Positions 33,567-46,134 of a DNA stretch of 64,000 nucleotides are shown one piece after another (the stretch's first letter is position 1; each line of letters starts with the position of its first letter). Made by a program: the position numbers and the translations under genes. The stretch spans positions 7,856,001 through 7,920,000 of the forward strand of contig NC_134970.1 of NCBI RefSeq assembly GCF_965638725.1. The letters run 5' to 3'. The DNA is from Aptenodytes patagonicus. Taxonomy: Eukaryota; Chordata; Aves; Sphenisciformes; Spheniscidae. The notes under the pieces are model-generated. The model had not been told where the DNA came from, searched no databases, and was given only the letters and a program-made list of their open reading frames with translations.

Positions 33567-35865
33567 CAGACACAGAGATCTACTTTGGAATCACCATGAG
33601 AAGTTTAGTTACCAAACAAACCGATGGGAAAGATGTGTGGTAATACTCATGTGCGCGCACACCACGTGCAATTCCGTGAGACTTTAAAGCACTTTGAAAA
33701 CAGCAAGCTCAAATGGGTTTTGCCGTCAGCCTCAAGCCGAGAGGCAGCATTCATCAGCCGACGCAGAGGAACAGGCTGGGAGTCAGCTAGAAAACTGTTC
33801 CCAGTTCTTCCCTTGTCATCCCTGGCTCAGGTGTGCAAGCCTGTGCACTGCTTTGTCTAGTTGCCGAGTTCTCATCCCGCTGCGATTCCACAGATAATGT
33901 GAACACAAAGGAGTTAAACAGGAAGACCTCTAGTTAATGGCATGGGAACCTGAAAGCTTATGACAACTTTTCTCCAAATATGGGCAATGCTGCTTAGATT
34001 CTGTCACCTAAGGAAGAGAAGGAAGAAGACAAATGGGGCAAAGGATTACACAGGAATGAAATATCAGGAAGGTACAAGAGACATTAAAAATATTGATAGG
34101 GGCCCTGGAAGACTACGTTGTAGTCAACTGACCTGTCCATACCCGACCGTGGGCATGAGGTCGCTGCTCCGACTTCCACTCTTCTCCCCTTCCCTGTCTC
34201 TTCCGCTGCAGTACTTTCTGACATTTCATTTCTTCTCTTGACCTTCAGGACATTGCAAACTCGGTATTGACTAAATTTGATTTTGACCTTTCTGTTTTAG
34301 AACAAAATTCAGAGTCAATTACATTCCTATTTCGCAAAATTGTTCACGTTTATACAACGAAAACCAAAAAATGATTCAGGAGTAAGAGAGTAGCTTCCTT
34401 CTTCAAACAGAAGAGAGGCACTGAGAGGCCATCCAGAGAATTATGCTCAACAGTTTTAAACAAAAAGTACTGCTTTCCAGGACATCCTATTTGCTCCATC
34501 TTCAGAGGAGGGCCTAGGAATGTAATTAGCAGGAATGTAATGCTAGCAGACATAGAAGAAATTCTTTTGGGGAATTTGGACGTGACATCTTCACTAATTC
34601 ACTCCCTCTTCAGACACTTACCCATACTGAAAACAAACCCACCCTGAGCTCTCATTAAACAAAAACTTTCCAAATAAGCTTAACTTTGTTGTTTATGACA
34701 TATACAGTACCTAGGAAACTACTTAATTATTCAGAAATATCGACCTCATACAGACTCTCACAGTGAAGAAACCATTGGACAGCTCAGCTCAGACTTGCAG
34801 AAAATACATCTAACTGAAGCCGGCAGGGCTGTCGGGTCCTGAGGCAGGACCTCATTCAAAGTCCACTGGGATTGACAGGAAGATTTCTCGCAATTTGGAG
34901 GGTTCTAGGTGAGAATTCAGTGCCACTTTACATTGCCTGACTGACACCTAGAAACAGGAGAACTGTAGCATTGCCTATATAGATACATTCTGCTTCTCCA
35001 GACTATTTTGAATATAAATTTACAAAAAAAAATCCAAAACAACAAAACAGAAACACACACACAACTTACAAGCTCGTAACTGCCCTTGTTTACGTCTTTA
35101 CCTGTAACAGAGGTATTATAAAATTTGGTGAATATTTAGACTGGACTTTCTTTAACCAACTTAAAAGTACACTTTTGCATTGCACCTCACCTTCTGAGAA
35201 CAAGATAAACTACTTAGAAACAATGCTGGACTTGCATATGCTATGCTGAAATTGAAAAACAGCAAATACAGCTCTTTCAGAACTAGAATTCCTGGCTATG
35301 AATACCACATGTCGATGGGACGGGGACAATTGCTTTTCTTGAAGGAGACGAAGGAGTCTTCAGAAGAGAAGGAACCGAAGAACTGTGAGCATCACTCTGT
35401 GTTTTGGGCACCAGGTGGAAGATGCAAGGACATCTGGAGCATAGCCTCCAGCAGAGAATATTGGCCAGCTAACCTCTGACGCATGGGATCAATACGTATT
35501 TTCCTGGAGAAAAATCCCTGCCAACAGAAACTCGAAACATCAGTGCCTGAAAGTAACAGGACGTTATGCTGTGCATAATTTTAGAATAGCAACGCTGTAC
35601 AACTATCTGGGGAGGGCAATTAAATACTGGAGCAAGGCGTACAGGACAGTGAGTGAATTCTCCACGTTTAGAAGTTTTTACATCCAAACATGGTATGTTT
35701 GATAGGGGACGCTACACGCAAGCAAATGGGTGAGACTAAGAAATGAATCGTGGTCCCTTTTATAAAGGAGACCAGACTAAGCAGTCGTAAGAAAAAACAG
35801 CAACTTTTCTCAGGGACCAATAATCGGAACAGGAAATAGTAAGAACAAACACTCAGTTTTCACAA
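33567..35865. other. AT-richer intergenic DNA, nothing recognised
   Basis: Composition changes sharply to AT-rich after the provirus. Only short open frames occur. No splice-consistent exons, RNA genes or mobile-element ends were seen. Confidence 0.5.
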
Positions 35866-35869
35866 CAGA

Positions 35870-36375
35870 GGAGGTTAAATGTAGAGTCCCACAGGGGTCT
35901 CAGCTGGGGCCTGAGGCTGTTCAGGGAATTCACAGAAAACCTGGAAAATGAGACACTAGTGAGGTGAGAACATTTGCCAATTATACGAAAGACGTTACTA
36001 CCATTACTACCAGTGTTACAATCAGTATTTAGAAAAACAAATGCATTCTTTCTTTAGGAAAACAGAAACAAAGAGCGTGAAGTTCAATGTCAACAAACGT
36101 AGTCGAGCACAAGGAAGAAAAACATGCATTCCATATGCATGTGCTGGCTCCAGCCTAGCTACTGACATGAAAGAATGAAGGTTGGGAGCCACTGGGCATT
36201 GCTTCATAAAAATACTAGCTGAAGAATCAGCAATGGCTGAAAAGGCAAAGAGAGATTCAGGACACTGTAGAAAAGCAATACAGGACAAAAGAGAACGCAT
36301 TGTTCTGCTCTATTTCAAATCCACCGTACAGCCATACTGCACGCAGTTTTGCTCCCTCTAATTCAAAGATACAGT
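35870..36375 (+). mobile_element. Ancient, decayed CR1 fragment
   Basis: Traces of CR1 reverse transcriptase remain in order: GAGTCCCACAGGGGTCTCAG (the GVPQGS motif), then CATTTGCCAATTATACGAAAG at the FADDTK position, and ACTGCACGCAGTTTTGCTC at the QYCVQFWSP position near the end. Many indels separate them, so this copy is far older than the one at 14557-15815. Confidence 0.55.
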
Positions 36376-39300
36376 AGATGAAGGGAAAGTGAAAAGCAAG
36401 ATACAGATCACAGATGTTTCCAGAAATCATCCAAACGTAACCATAGTGACTTACCACAAGATACGTTTTGCTGAAATGAGTTGAGTTCTCGATACACAGT
36501 GCAAATGTGTAAGGCACAAGATGGACATTCTCATGTTTCAATCTCATCTTTAATACTCTCTCCCATTTACTCAAACCTGAGAACAACGATAAGACTTAAG
36601 AACAAAGCACTGACATTTCAAAGGAGCAGGAGTCCTGACAACGTCTTCTTGTAAAGCTTCAAAAGTCACACCACACTGAACAGATGTATAAGGGAGCAAA
36701 TACAACCTGTCGGTGTGAACTTTGTGAAAAAACACTAGTAACGCATTACAAGAAACACTCAGCCAGGTGACACTCTCCCATCAGTCACGTGTATTAATAG
36801 TGTTGTGTTTCCTTGACTGCATTTGCCTTCAGTCCCGACATCCTCCCACAAGAAACAACGTGCCAGGCTCTTCCAACCCGAGGAAGAAAACCTCATCAGC
36901 TTTCCTAACCAAAAAGTAATTCTTCTAAAAATTATTTTTAAAGTTGAAAAGGACTAGGATTCGTAGGAGTAGCATCAGTACATTTACCTCACAGTTCAAA
37001 ATGGGAGGAAAAAACATAATTGACATGACAACCGCCACAGTTACAGACGTTACAGAACAGTTACAGTTACGGACGCTCCTTCCTGGGGGGGCAGTTCTGA
37101 CACCAAGGAGCTCATGCGTGCAAGAACGGATGACGCTAGACAGCAGTCTCCTTACATGCCTCTGATCTCAGGAAGAAACAGGTAAAATGAATACTTTCAG
37201 TCCGTTTGCTAGCAGAAACTGACATCCTGAGGACTGGCGATGGAGCCCAAGACTTGCCTAGATGAAACCTGACACAATCGGTTCCTTTAAGGGATGAAAT
37301 TGGTCGTTTGAGTTTGGCTTCAAGGACTCCCACAGCTGGTGATTAACTAAGATTTACGCTACAGCCCGACACACAGATTGCAGGACAACTCATCGCGCCA
37401 GGCCTCTGAGCTTGCAGTTCTCATCGGGGCCCAGTGCTGGCTGAGCATGTGGGTGGACTTCCAAGTTCCAGAAATACATACTCGTGAATCAAACGCTCCT
37501 CAAGCACGCAGGCAAAACTAGCTGAGCTTTCGAGAAGCAAACCAACAACGAGCCTTTGTTTGTTTGGGTGCTTCCTGCCTGAAGAGGCTCTTGGCTACTT
37601 TCTCGTCCTGGCAGTAACAGGAGTAAGTTGCTATCACACATACCAGCTTCTGACAGAGGAAGAGGACGACCTCGTTCTTGCCTGTCATTACGAGGTGTGG
37701 CAATAAGGCAGTCTTCCAAGACTGGGAGGCGGAAACGCCTGGGTGTTCATTACTCCGGGGCACCCAGAATCACAGGAGATGATGCCAGAGGGCCTGATCT
37801 GATTCACAAATTGACACACCTTAGGACGGAAGAGGCCTCTCATTCAACTAACTTACTTTTCTCTTCAACAAGAGCATCAGGAGAGTAACTTCTTCTTAAC
37901 CCTTTACACTACAGCAACTACAACAGAAACATTAATTAACGGTTACCATTTCTTTAATTTAATTATTGTCAATTCAAATTAATAAGCTGCAGAATATGCA
38001 GCAGACATGGCTAAATTCTGTCCAGTTGCGCAGGCAGGAAGAAAGAGATGAAGGCTAGCTGGGCCCTTGGTGCACTCTGATGAAAGAACATCTAGGAGGA
38101 GGAGCCTGTAGTAAAGCTGCCGGCCAGAATAATCCAATCTCAAATGCCTCAGCACTTACATACCAAAAGTGAAATCCCCAGGAAACTACACTCAGCAAAA
38201 CCTGTGCATGCCAATATTCAAATATTAGCTTCTCTATGCCTATGCTGTGCAATGGCACAAAGCTTTTACAGCGCTGTCTTTTGAGAGCAGGCCAGACTGA
38301 CGGCAGCTAAATGCCCCTGTAAACTTTAGGCTAGAAGGAAAAACTCTGGTGGCTGGTCCCAAAGGAGTAAGGGGGATGAGCAAAATAAGGGGAATACTGC
38401 GTGGAGGACATTTGCTTCACCCTTATTTCTAGACTACAAAGACTACATTGAAGACGGGACTGGGATAACTGCATGACAATCCTGCAGGCTTTGTGTGTTC
38501 AAAAGCCTGTCTAGGCTTCCGGCTACCTCACCTCAACTACTTCTCCTCGTAAAACTCACTCTGTGAGGTGCTTTTTGCTTCTCGCCGCCATCTATGTGGG
38601 TACGTAAGCACATACTCACGCTTGCTCCCACCCAAGAACAACTTTTATACTCAACATCCCTCTAGGCAACATAAGATTTCATGGGAACACTATCCTGTTC
38701 TCTCAAGTTCAAGCTCAAACTTCTTCCTATACAGACTGAAGACGGCTTTGCAGGTACAATCCGTCCCCAGAGTCTCACGGATGTGATTTAGTCCTAGTGT
38801 ACCTTACAAGAAAACTACTGCGGTCTTCTCTACTAGTGGGCCAACGTTGCTGAGCCTGTAAGGAGTGTTTTACGTTTTATTAACCTTTCTGAGCAATGCG
38901 CTAGCTTTGCTTGCAATCGCACTCGGTGGCCTTCCTGGGACTTTATATAGACACGTTCATTTTCTCTGGCTAAGTCTGATTTGGAACGCAGGGGTGTTCA
39001 TCTGAAAACACTGCAGAACACTCTTTTCACATCAGTTCTCTCTGGTGAAGGCAACAACTGCGGAGGATCTTCAGCTAACGTAAAGCTGCAAAGCTCAAAG
39101 GAGTTGTACTCCAGCGAAAGATCTGCACACTACTAGACATGAATGTCGAATTAAGCAATGCCCAACAGATACAAGTCATCGAATCTTTTCTTTTGTGAGT
39201 AGGAAAGAAAGGATACACAGAAAGATAGGGAAGTGGTCTGTAGAAAATGGATGTAAATCATCAAGATTTCCAGGGATTATTCGAATCGCTTCCTGGAGAG

Positions 39301-42300
39301 GCCAAAAAAAGGAAGGAAGGAAGAATAGTAACAATACAGCCACAATTCCACTGTCAAGTACAGTTTCAAGGCTTGGGAAAAATTTAAAATTCCTTTACAG
39401 TTTGCATGAATCATGGAAGAGCAGGTTCGCGATATTTTGCTGTTCTTCCTCCCCTTCTTCGCCCCGCTCCCTCCCATCACCTTAGAGTGCACCGCACTAA
39501 CAGACTCATAGAAATTGAAGGGAATGAGCATCTTAATCTTGAATTAACATAGAAGCATTACTATGGAGAGTGGAGGTGTGCTTTTAAACTTAAGAAGTTG
39601 TAAATGTAAGAAGTCTCCTTTTTTCCAGCAAAACACATGTAGGATTGACCTGTTTCAAAAATAAACATATTCCTCTTTTTCTGAATATTGACCCAACTCA
39701 GTTACAAAGGAACTGTAATTCAGCCCCAACAAACGCCTGCTTTACGAACGGGAAACTTGTTCTCGTAACACCTTTCAAGACCTTTCTAGTAACACCATAA
39801 TTTTCCATATCAATTGAAATCAGCACGTTTTCTTCAATAATATTTATAATGCCATTACTGTACTCTGAAGATTTTTTTTAAATTAAGAAACAGGAGCATT
39901 TTTAAGCAGGCAATAGATTTGTCTCATTTCCTCGGGAATGGAAGGGGCTTTCTTCTGTCTCAGGAAGAAGATGGCAACAACAGAACTCATTGTTTGTGAC
40001 CAAGCACCTCTGTCTTCCAGGCTATCGCGATGCCATTCTGCTCAAGGGACTAAAAGACGGAACCGGCAGGACGTGTCCCTTAATCCCCTCCACGGTGCAA
40101 ACCTGCAGAGGAACGGGCCTTCACAGCATTGGAGCTAGGCCCTGTGATGCTGGGAGTTGTGTACGGCCTGCATCAAACTGCGTTCCCAAAGAGTAACTAC
40201 ATCTTTTGTAAGCCATCTTCTCAAAAGTTGTTTGCTGCTAGGTATCGGCCAACAATAAAACGCACAGGGAGAGAGAAGGTCTTAAAGAAAATGCGAACCC
40301 ATTAAAAAGTAAACAAATCACACAAATGTCCCTTGGAAATAAGTAAATGAAGTGGAGCGTAAGGAATTATGGCATGCAACTATTCTCTGGTCTATGCTCT
40401 GGTAGGCAGCCATTCTCATGTCCTCCACATTCAGGGGCCCCAGCCAGATCTTGCTCAGAGATGAGAACTTTCCTTCCTCTTCAGAAAGGCTCTCTCCTTG
40501 CTTGACACGGAACAAGTTAATGAAAGGAATTACACAGCGCCCCGCAGCAGAAGGACAGATACCACCCACCCAAGACTTCTGCTGTGGTCATGAAATCTTC
40601 ATGAATCAGCAGGGAAACAAAAGTACGATTCAGGAAGGGACGTTGCCGTGGTGACGAGGAAACAACGGTGGAAAGAATGGAAGAAAGCAAGGCACCACCC
40701 AGGGCCTCAGGACAAGGATGTCGGAGCTGCTACCTGACTGCGGGGGGATTCATTGGTTGGGTTGGGGGGAGCTTGGGGAGGAGGGGTTGATTATTTTCTT
40801 TTAAGCCTGGAGTGTAGAGATGCAAAAACGGAGTCATCTTTGAATCGTTAAGGGAAGAACCTTCATTGTTACTTGTTTTTCTCTGGGGATTCAGGAGACC
40901 TTCAGTGAAGACGGCCTTCCTCTACCAAAAGCCTGCGCACACGGGTAGGCAATCAGCTCTACGATCAGCTGGGATCAGCTCTCGCAACTCTTTCAATGTT
41001 CTTTTGGGAACCTGTCCTCAGATCGGTCACCATCTTATTGTGGGCAAAAGGAGTTTCACTTCCCAAATCTGCAGGCTAACCGACAGCATTGCTTTGGGCA
41101 TAAGGCTATGTAGGCACTTGGGACTTACTCCTTTACTCTCTCTTATGAACTGGGAGTGAATCCAGATGCTTTCAATAAGCAACCTGTATTCACCACAAAC
41201 CATGACACGATGGGGAAGAGTTTCACGAGTTTCGCTGTAAAAGGAGTTGCTTTTGCTATATGTTTGACCATGTTGATCTTCCTCTCCAAAATCAACACAG
41301 AGAACAAAACAAGGAGGAAGGTTAATCCTCCTGGATCTGACGCTATTCCAGCAAAATGCTAATAAGCAAAGCTAAAGAAACAATTGCGTTTCTCTTCATC
41401 CCAAAATAAAGTCATGCAGCAGAATTTCAAAGAGCCGGCCTACTGCTACAAAGGAAAAAGGAGACCAGCGTTGCACGACATTTAATGTAGCTTCAGGTCT
41501 GGAGACAGCCTAATTGGCATGATGTTCATAGCGCATTCTCTTCAGTTCTTCTGCAGCTAACAGCAGTCACTTCCAGAGTAAACCCAGGCTCTGGCAATGG
41601 CTGTGCACGTCTGGTTGCAAAAGGAAATCCACTCCCACTCATAAAGCCACTCTACAGGCAGATGCTTGAGTCATTGCCTATGGCATTTTAGTCCTGCCGC
41701 AACCTCACTGGCATGAAAACAGGGTTGTCGGGATGGCACAATGCTGGTCTGTTTCTCTTATCAGCAGGGATACTTGCTGACTCAAAAGGATCTCAGTTTC
41801 AGCATGGTTGCCACCATCTGAAAAGAGATTTAACCTCAACAAGTTTACAAGACCTTCCAAAAGCCTTTGAGGGCATCAACCTTGAACTGCTGTCTGCTGA
41901 CGATCACAGCCTTGAAGGATGTACACAGGGAGCCAGATTATGCTGAGCCACTGCTTTGGGGTTTTTTTAATTACTATTTATGAATACCATCATTATTAAT
42001 TATTTATCAGAGGCTGACACAGCAACAAATCCTCAACTTTCAGACCAAGTTTGAGCTCTACAGAACACTCCTTCAGCAGGACACGATCTATAAGCACCTG
42101 GTTTGGAATACTACCCTTAAACCTGAGCAGCTCCATCTTCTTGTGCCAGAGTAGCTCAAACTTCTGTGATTACTATAGCCCGCAGCCTCCAGGATTCTGA
42201 GTCCCCTCTCAAATTAAAAGCTCCAGAGCTCCTTGAGTGAGCTGGTCAAGGTTTTGCCCACTCGCAAAAGCACTTGCCCATCATCTCTGTGTTAATGTGA

Positions 42301-42947
42301 CCAGCAGACACAAGCAGATTCCTCCAGGGCAATACCCTCAGGGAAAGTCTTTTTTTCACCTCTGAAAGATCACCCTCTTTTCTTGTTTGGCATCTCCCCC
42401 ATCTCACCAGACCACTCAGCACCCTGTGCTTTCGTTACTTTGCTGGCTACTAACTAGGACTTCCTATCTGAGGCTTACCACACAACTGTTACCTCCCACA
42501 ACCCTCCTATTCATTGTCCCCTGCACACCCAAAGGCTGTTTTCCTTTCTCTTCCTTGCATGCCTGTGGTACCACAGACTAAAATACGCTCCCTTCACTCT
42601 CATTTCTCAGCCTTGCCACTACAGTGCCTTCCAGAAACTGAGACAAGCAGTTATGCGAAAAGTCCTGCTCAGCCCCTCCGCCTGCAAGGAGAGGCACGCT
42701 GTCCTGTTTCAAAACAACAGGACAGGTTTGCCACAAACACATCTGAAACAGGAGTGGCAGTGGAAAGGGAACCTTGAGAGAAAAAATCCCGAGAGCACAA
42801 CAAACATCTGCTGCCAGCAGCCAGTAAGAGCTTCCAAAGACTCTTCCTACGCCCACACTCGAGTGCCAGATTGCAAGGCCAGAGAAAGGCACATCGCTAA
42901 CAGCAGACAGCCCAAGAAATAAGCACATACGTTGAGTACAGAGCTCC
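36376..42947. other. AT-richer intergenic DNA, nothing recognised
   Basis: About 6.5 kb with no identifiable gene. The most protein-like frame is on the minus strand at 40318-40569 (83 codons), but it has no motif I know. Short A- and T-runs are common; no mobile-element termini were found. Confidence 0.45.
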
Positions 42948-42952
42948 AAGGC

Positions 42953-44145
42953 TGTACTGGTTTTGACTGGGATAGAGTCAATTTTCTCCACAGTAGCTAG
43001 CATGAGGCTCTGTTTTGGATTTGTGCTGAAAAGAGTGCTGATAACACAGGGATGTTTTAGTTACTGCTGAGCAGTGCTTACACAGCGTCAAGGCCTTTGC
43101 TGCTTCTCACCCCACCCCACCAGCGAGCAGGCTGGGGGGTGTCCTGGTTTCGGCAGGGATAGAGTTAATTTCCTTCCTAGTAGCTGGTACACTGCTGTGT
43201 TTTGGATTTAGGGTGAGAACAATGTTGATAACACACTGATGTTTTAGTTGTTGCTAGGTAGTGTTTACACTAGTCAAGGACTTTTCAGCTTCCCATGCTC
43301 TACCAACTGAGAAGGCTGGAGGGGCACAAGAAGCTGGGAGGGGGCACAGCCAGGACAGCTGACCCAAACTGGCCAAAGGGATATTCCATACCATGCGACG
43401 TCATGCTCAGCATATAAAGCTGGGGGAAGAAGAAGGAAGGGGGGGATGTTTGGAGTGATGGCGTTTGTCTTCCCAAGTAACCGTTACGCGTGATGGAGCC
43501 CTGCTTTCCTGGAGGTGGCTGAACACCTGCCTGCCCATGGGAAGTAGTGAATGAATTCCTTGTTTTGCTTTGCTTGCATGCGTGGCTTTTGCTTTACCTA
43601 TTAAACTGTCTTTATCTCAACCCACGAGTTTTCTCACTTTTACCCTTCCGATTCTCTCCCCCATCCCACCGGGGGGGAGTGAGCAAGCGGCTGCGTGGTG
43701 CTCAGTTGCCGACTGAGGTTAAACCACGACAGGGGGCACAAGAAGTTGGGAGGGGACACGGCTGGGACGGCTGACCCCAACTGACCCAAGGGATATTCCA
43801 CACCGTATGACGTCATGCTCAGCATATAAAGCTGGGGGAAGAAGAAGGAAGGGGAGGACGTTCGGAGCGATGGCGTTTGTCTTCCCAAGTAACCGTTACG
43901 CATGATGGAGCCCTGCTTTCCTGGGGATGGCTCTAAACACCTGCCTGCCAGTGGAAAAGAGTGAATGAATTCCTTCTTTTGCTGCGCTTGCTTGCGTGGC
44001 TTTTGCTTTACTTGTTAAACCGTCTTCATCTCAACCCACGGGTTTTCTTACTTTTACCCTTCCGATTCTCTCCCTCATGCCACTGCGGGGCAGTGAGTGA
44101 GCGGCCGTGTGGGGCTTAGCTGCCAGCAGGGGTTAAACAACTACA
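42953..44145 (+). mobile_element. Outer solo LTR, split by a second LTR
   Basis: The LTR starts TGTACTGG and ends ACTACA, and is flanked by a perfect 5-bp duplication AAGGC (42948-42952 and 44146-44150). Its left part is 42953-43139 and its right part 43732-44145. The two parts align with the left and right ends of the inner LTR, so both belong to one family. There is no internal viral sequence, so it is a solo LTR left by recombination. The right part keeps GCATATAAAGC as TATA box. Confidence 0.9.
43140..43731 (+). mobile_element. Inner solo LTR, 592 bp, inserted in the outer LTR
   Basis: Complete LTR from TGTCCTGGTTTCGGCAGGGA to GGTTAAACCACGACA, with a TATA box in AGCATATAAAGC (about 43412). 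It is flanked by GGGGG on both sides (43135-43139 and 43732-43736), a 5-bp target duplication inside the outer copy. The TGTCCTGGTTT start and GGTTAAACC...CA end are those of a widespread avian LTR family. Confidence 0.93.
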
Positions 44146-44150
44146 AAGGC

Positions 44151-44815
44151 TCTGGAGCTTCCCAGTTAAACACAAAATTTCAAAATACTGTCAGCAAAAA
44201 CAGCCTCTTTTTCCACTGAAGCACAAAATCCGCACATGGCAGTGAAATAGGAGTGTTTTTTACAGCTCAGATTACTCTCTTAGGCCAATGCTCAGCGTAT
44301 GCAAGTGCAGTAGCAACTTTTAAGTGACCACTTTCACGGCCAGTGAAAGCAGGCAGGAAACGAGGAGCTCCCAAGATCTGAATTTAGGGTCTCCTATTAA
44401 CTCCCTGCTACCTGCAGTCATCAAACTGCAGGCTGACTTTTCAGCTTTAACATGCTTACCTGCTGAAGTTGCCATACCAGATTTTACATTTGTACACAAG
44501 CCTGCCTGCGTGAAGAAAGCTTGTTTCAGGCAAGGGACAGGTAAGTGGTTTCAATGACATCGTTCTTTCTCCCTGAATGCCAGCCTAGGGAAGGAGGAGA
44601 GTCAAAGGTAAATTACTAAAACCCTTCACCACATCTCATTCTGACAGACGAGAAGAAAAGATTACACGCAGTTTTTCCTCTAGAGGACATTTGCAGAGAG
44701 AACACGTTTCCTACCAGGATCTCCCACAAGTCAGAAAACCGCTGATTCAGTGTCCGTTCCAATCAAGCAGGGTATTTTTGAGCAGGGTTAGAGGACAGAC
44801 TCCGAGCTGATGGCT
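44151..44815. other. Intergenic DNA before the CpG island, nothing recognised
   Basis: No motif-bearing frame, RNA gene or repeat end was seen here. Confidence 0.5.
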
Positions 44816-44839
44816 ACCCGCCTTCAGCTGCACTGCTCC

Positions 44840-46130
44840 GGACATGTCACTGCCACCGTCCCTGAAGCTTTACAGGCCTCTTGCCCCGCGGGCTGGCAAG
44901 ACAGCCCCGGCAGGCCTGTGTTGCAGCCCGTGACCGACACCACGCTGGGAGGGACACCCCCGGCTGCTGTGGGTCCCTGCAGCCCCTGCGGGTACAGCCA
45001 GGGGAAACGCGTTTCTCTCCGCACCCGCACATCTCCCCGGTGCCCCCCAGCCTCCGCCGGACAGCCACCGGCGGGAGGCAGTCCCCTGCTGCTCCCGCAG
45101 CGCCGGGGGCGGGAGGGCGGGGCCGGGGCTCGCCGGGCCTGCCGGGGGAAGGCCGGGACCCGCCGCGGACGCCGGCTCAGCGCCCCAGCCTGCTGAGAGG
45201 GGAGATGCCGCCGCCGCCGCCGCCGCCTCCTCAGCCCTTCTGCCGGCCTGCGAGGCCCCCGGCCAGCCCCCGCGCTGGCGACCACCGGGCAGCCCACCGC
45301 TCCAATGAAGGGGAGGAGCCCCCGCCACGGCCACCGGCTCCGCCGCGCCCGCCACCCGCCCTCGCCTCAGGCGGGGCCGGGCCGGGGCTGTGGCCGCAGC
45401 GGAGCCGAGCCGAGCCGAACGGAGCGGAGCGGAGCCGAGCCGAGCGCAGCCGAGCGGAGCCGAACGGAGCGGAGCGGAGCGGAGCCGAACAAAGCCGAGT
45501 GCAGCCGAGCCGAGCGCAGCCGAGCCGAGCCGAGCGCAGCTGAGCCCAGCCGAGCCGAACAAAGCCGAGCGCAGCCGAGCCCAGCCGAACGAAGCCGAGC
45601 GGAGCCGGCAGAGGGCCGCGCCCCCCACCAGCGGCGCGGAGGTCCGCGCCCCGCCCCGCCGCTGGGCGAGGGGCCGGTGCCCGCCTGGGGCGGGGGACCC
45701 CCGCCGGGGCGGGGGGCGGCTGCAGACGAGGCCGGGCTCGCCTCGGGGTGCTGGTGGTGGCGAGGGGCTGGCGGGCAGGACTGTGCTGCCCAGGGGCGCG
45801 TTGGCAGCCCTGCGTACCCGCGTCCTTCCAGCGGGCACAGCCCTGCCGCGGGTTTGGGGGAAAACGCCCCGACTGGCATGTTCGTGCCTTGAGCTGATCG
45901 GGTAGCTCCGAGCGCGACCGACTCCTGGCTGTGTGCGCCGGGACGTGGCCAAACTCTGAGCACCGGGGGCAGGGAATGGCCTCTGCGGTGTCTCTGGTGA
46001 AAGCTGCCCCGTGGGGGTGCGGGGGTGTCTACTGGTCCAGGCAGAGATGCCTCCGTGAGGACGCCTGTGGAGGGGACCCCCGCCAGCACACCTCAGGCGG
46101 GGACGGGACAGCTTGTTGATGAGCTTTCTG
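44840..46130. promoter_or_regulatory. CpG island, gene not assigned
   Basis: Very GC-rich and CpG-rich, with (CCG)n at 45205-45228 and GC boxes (CCCCGCCCC at about 45650). It sits where AT-rich DNA gives way to GC-rich DNA, so it is the likely promoter of a nearby transcript, direction unknown. Frames of up to 421 codons here are made by the GC content and the 5-bp repeat and are not called genes. Confidence 0.6.
45402..45606 (+). repeat. Degenerate 5-bp tandem repeat, GAGCC/GAGCG
   Basis: About 40 units of GAGCC with variants GAGCG, GCAGC and GAACG. Because five is not a multiple of three, it makes open frames of a 5-residue periodic peptide in several frames on both strands. Confidence 0.95.
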
Positions 46131-46134
46131 ACCA

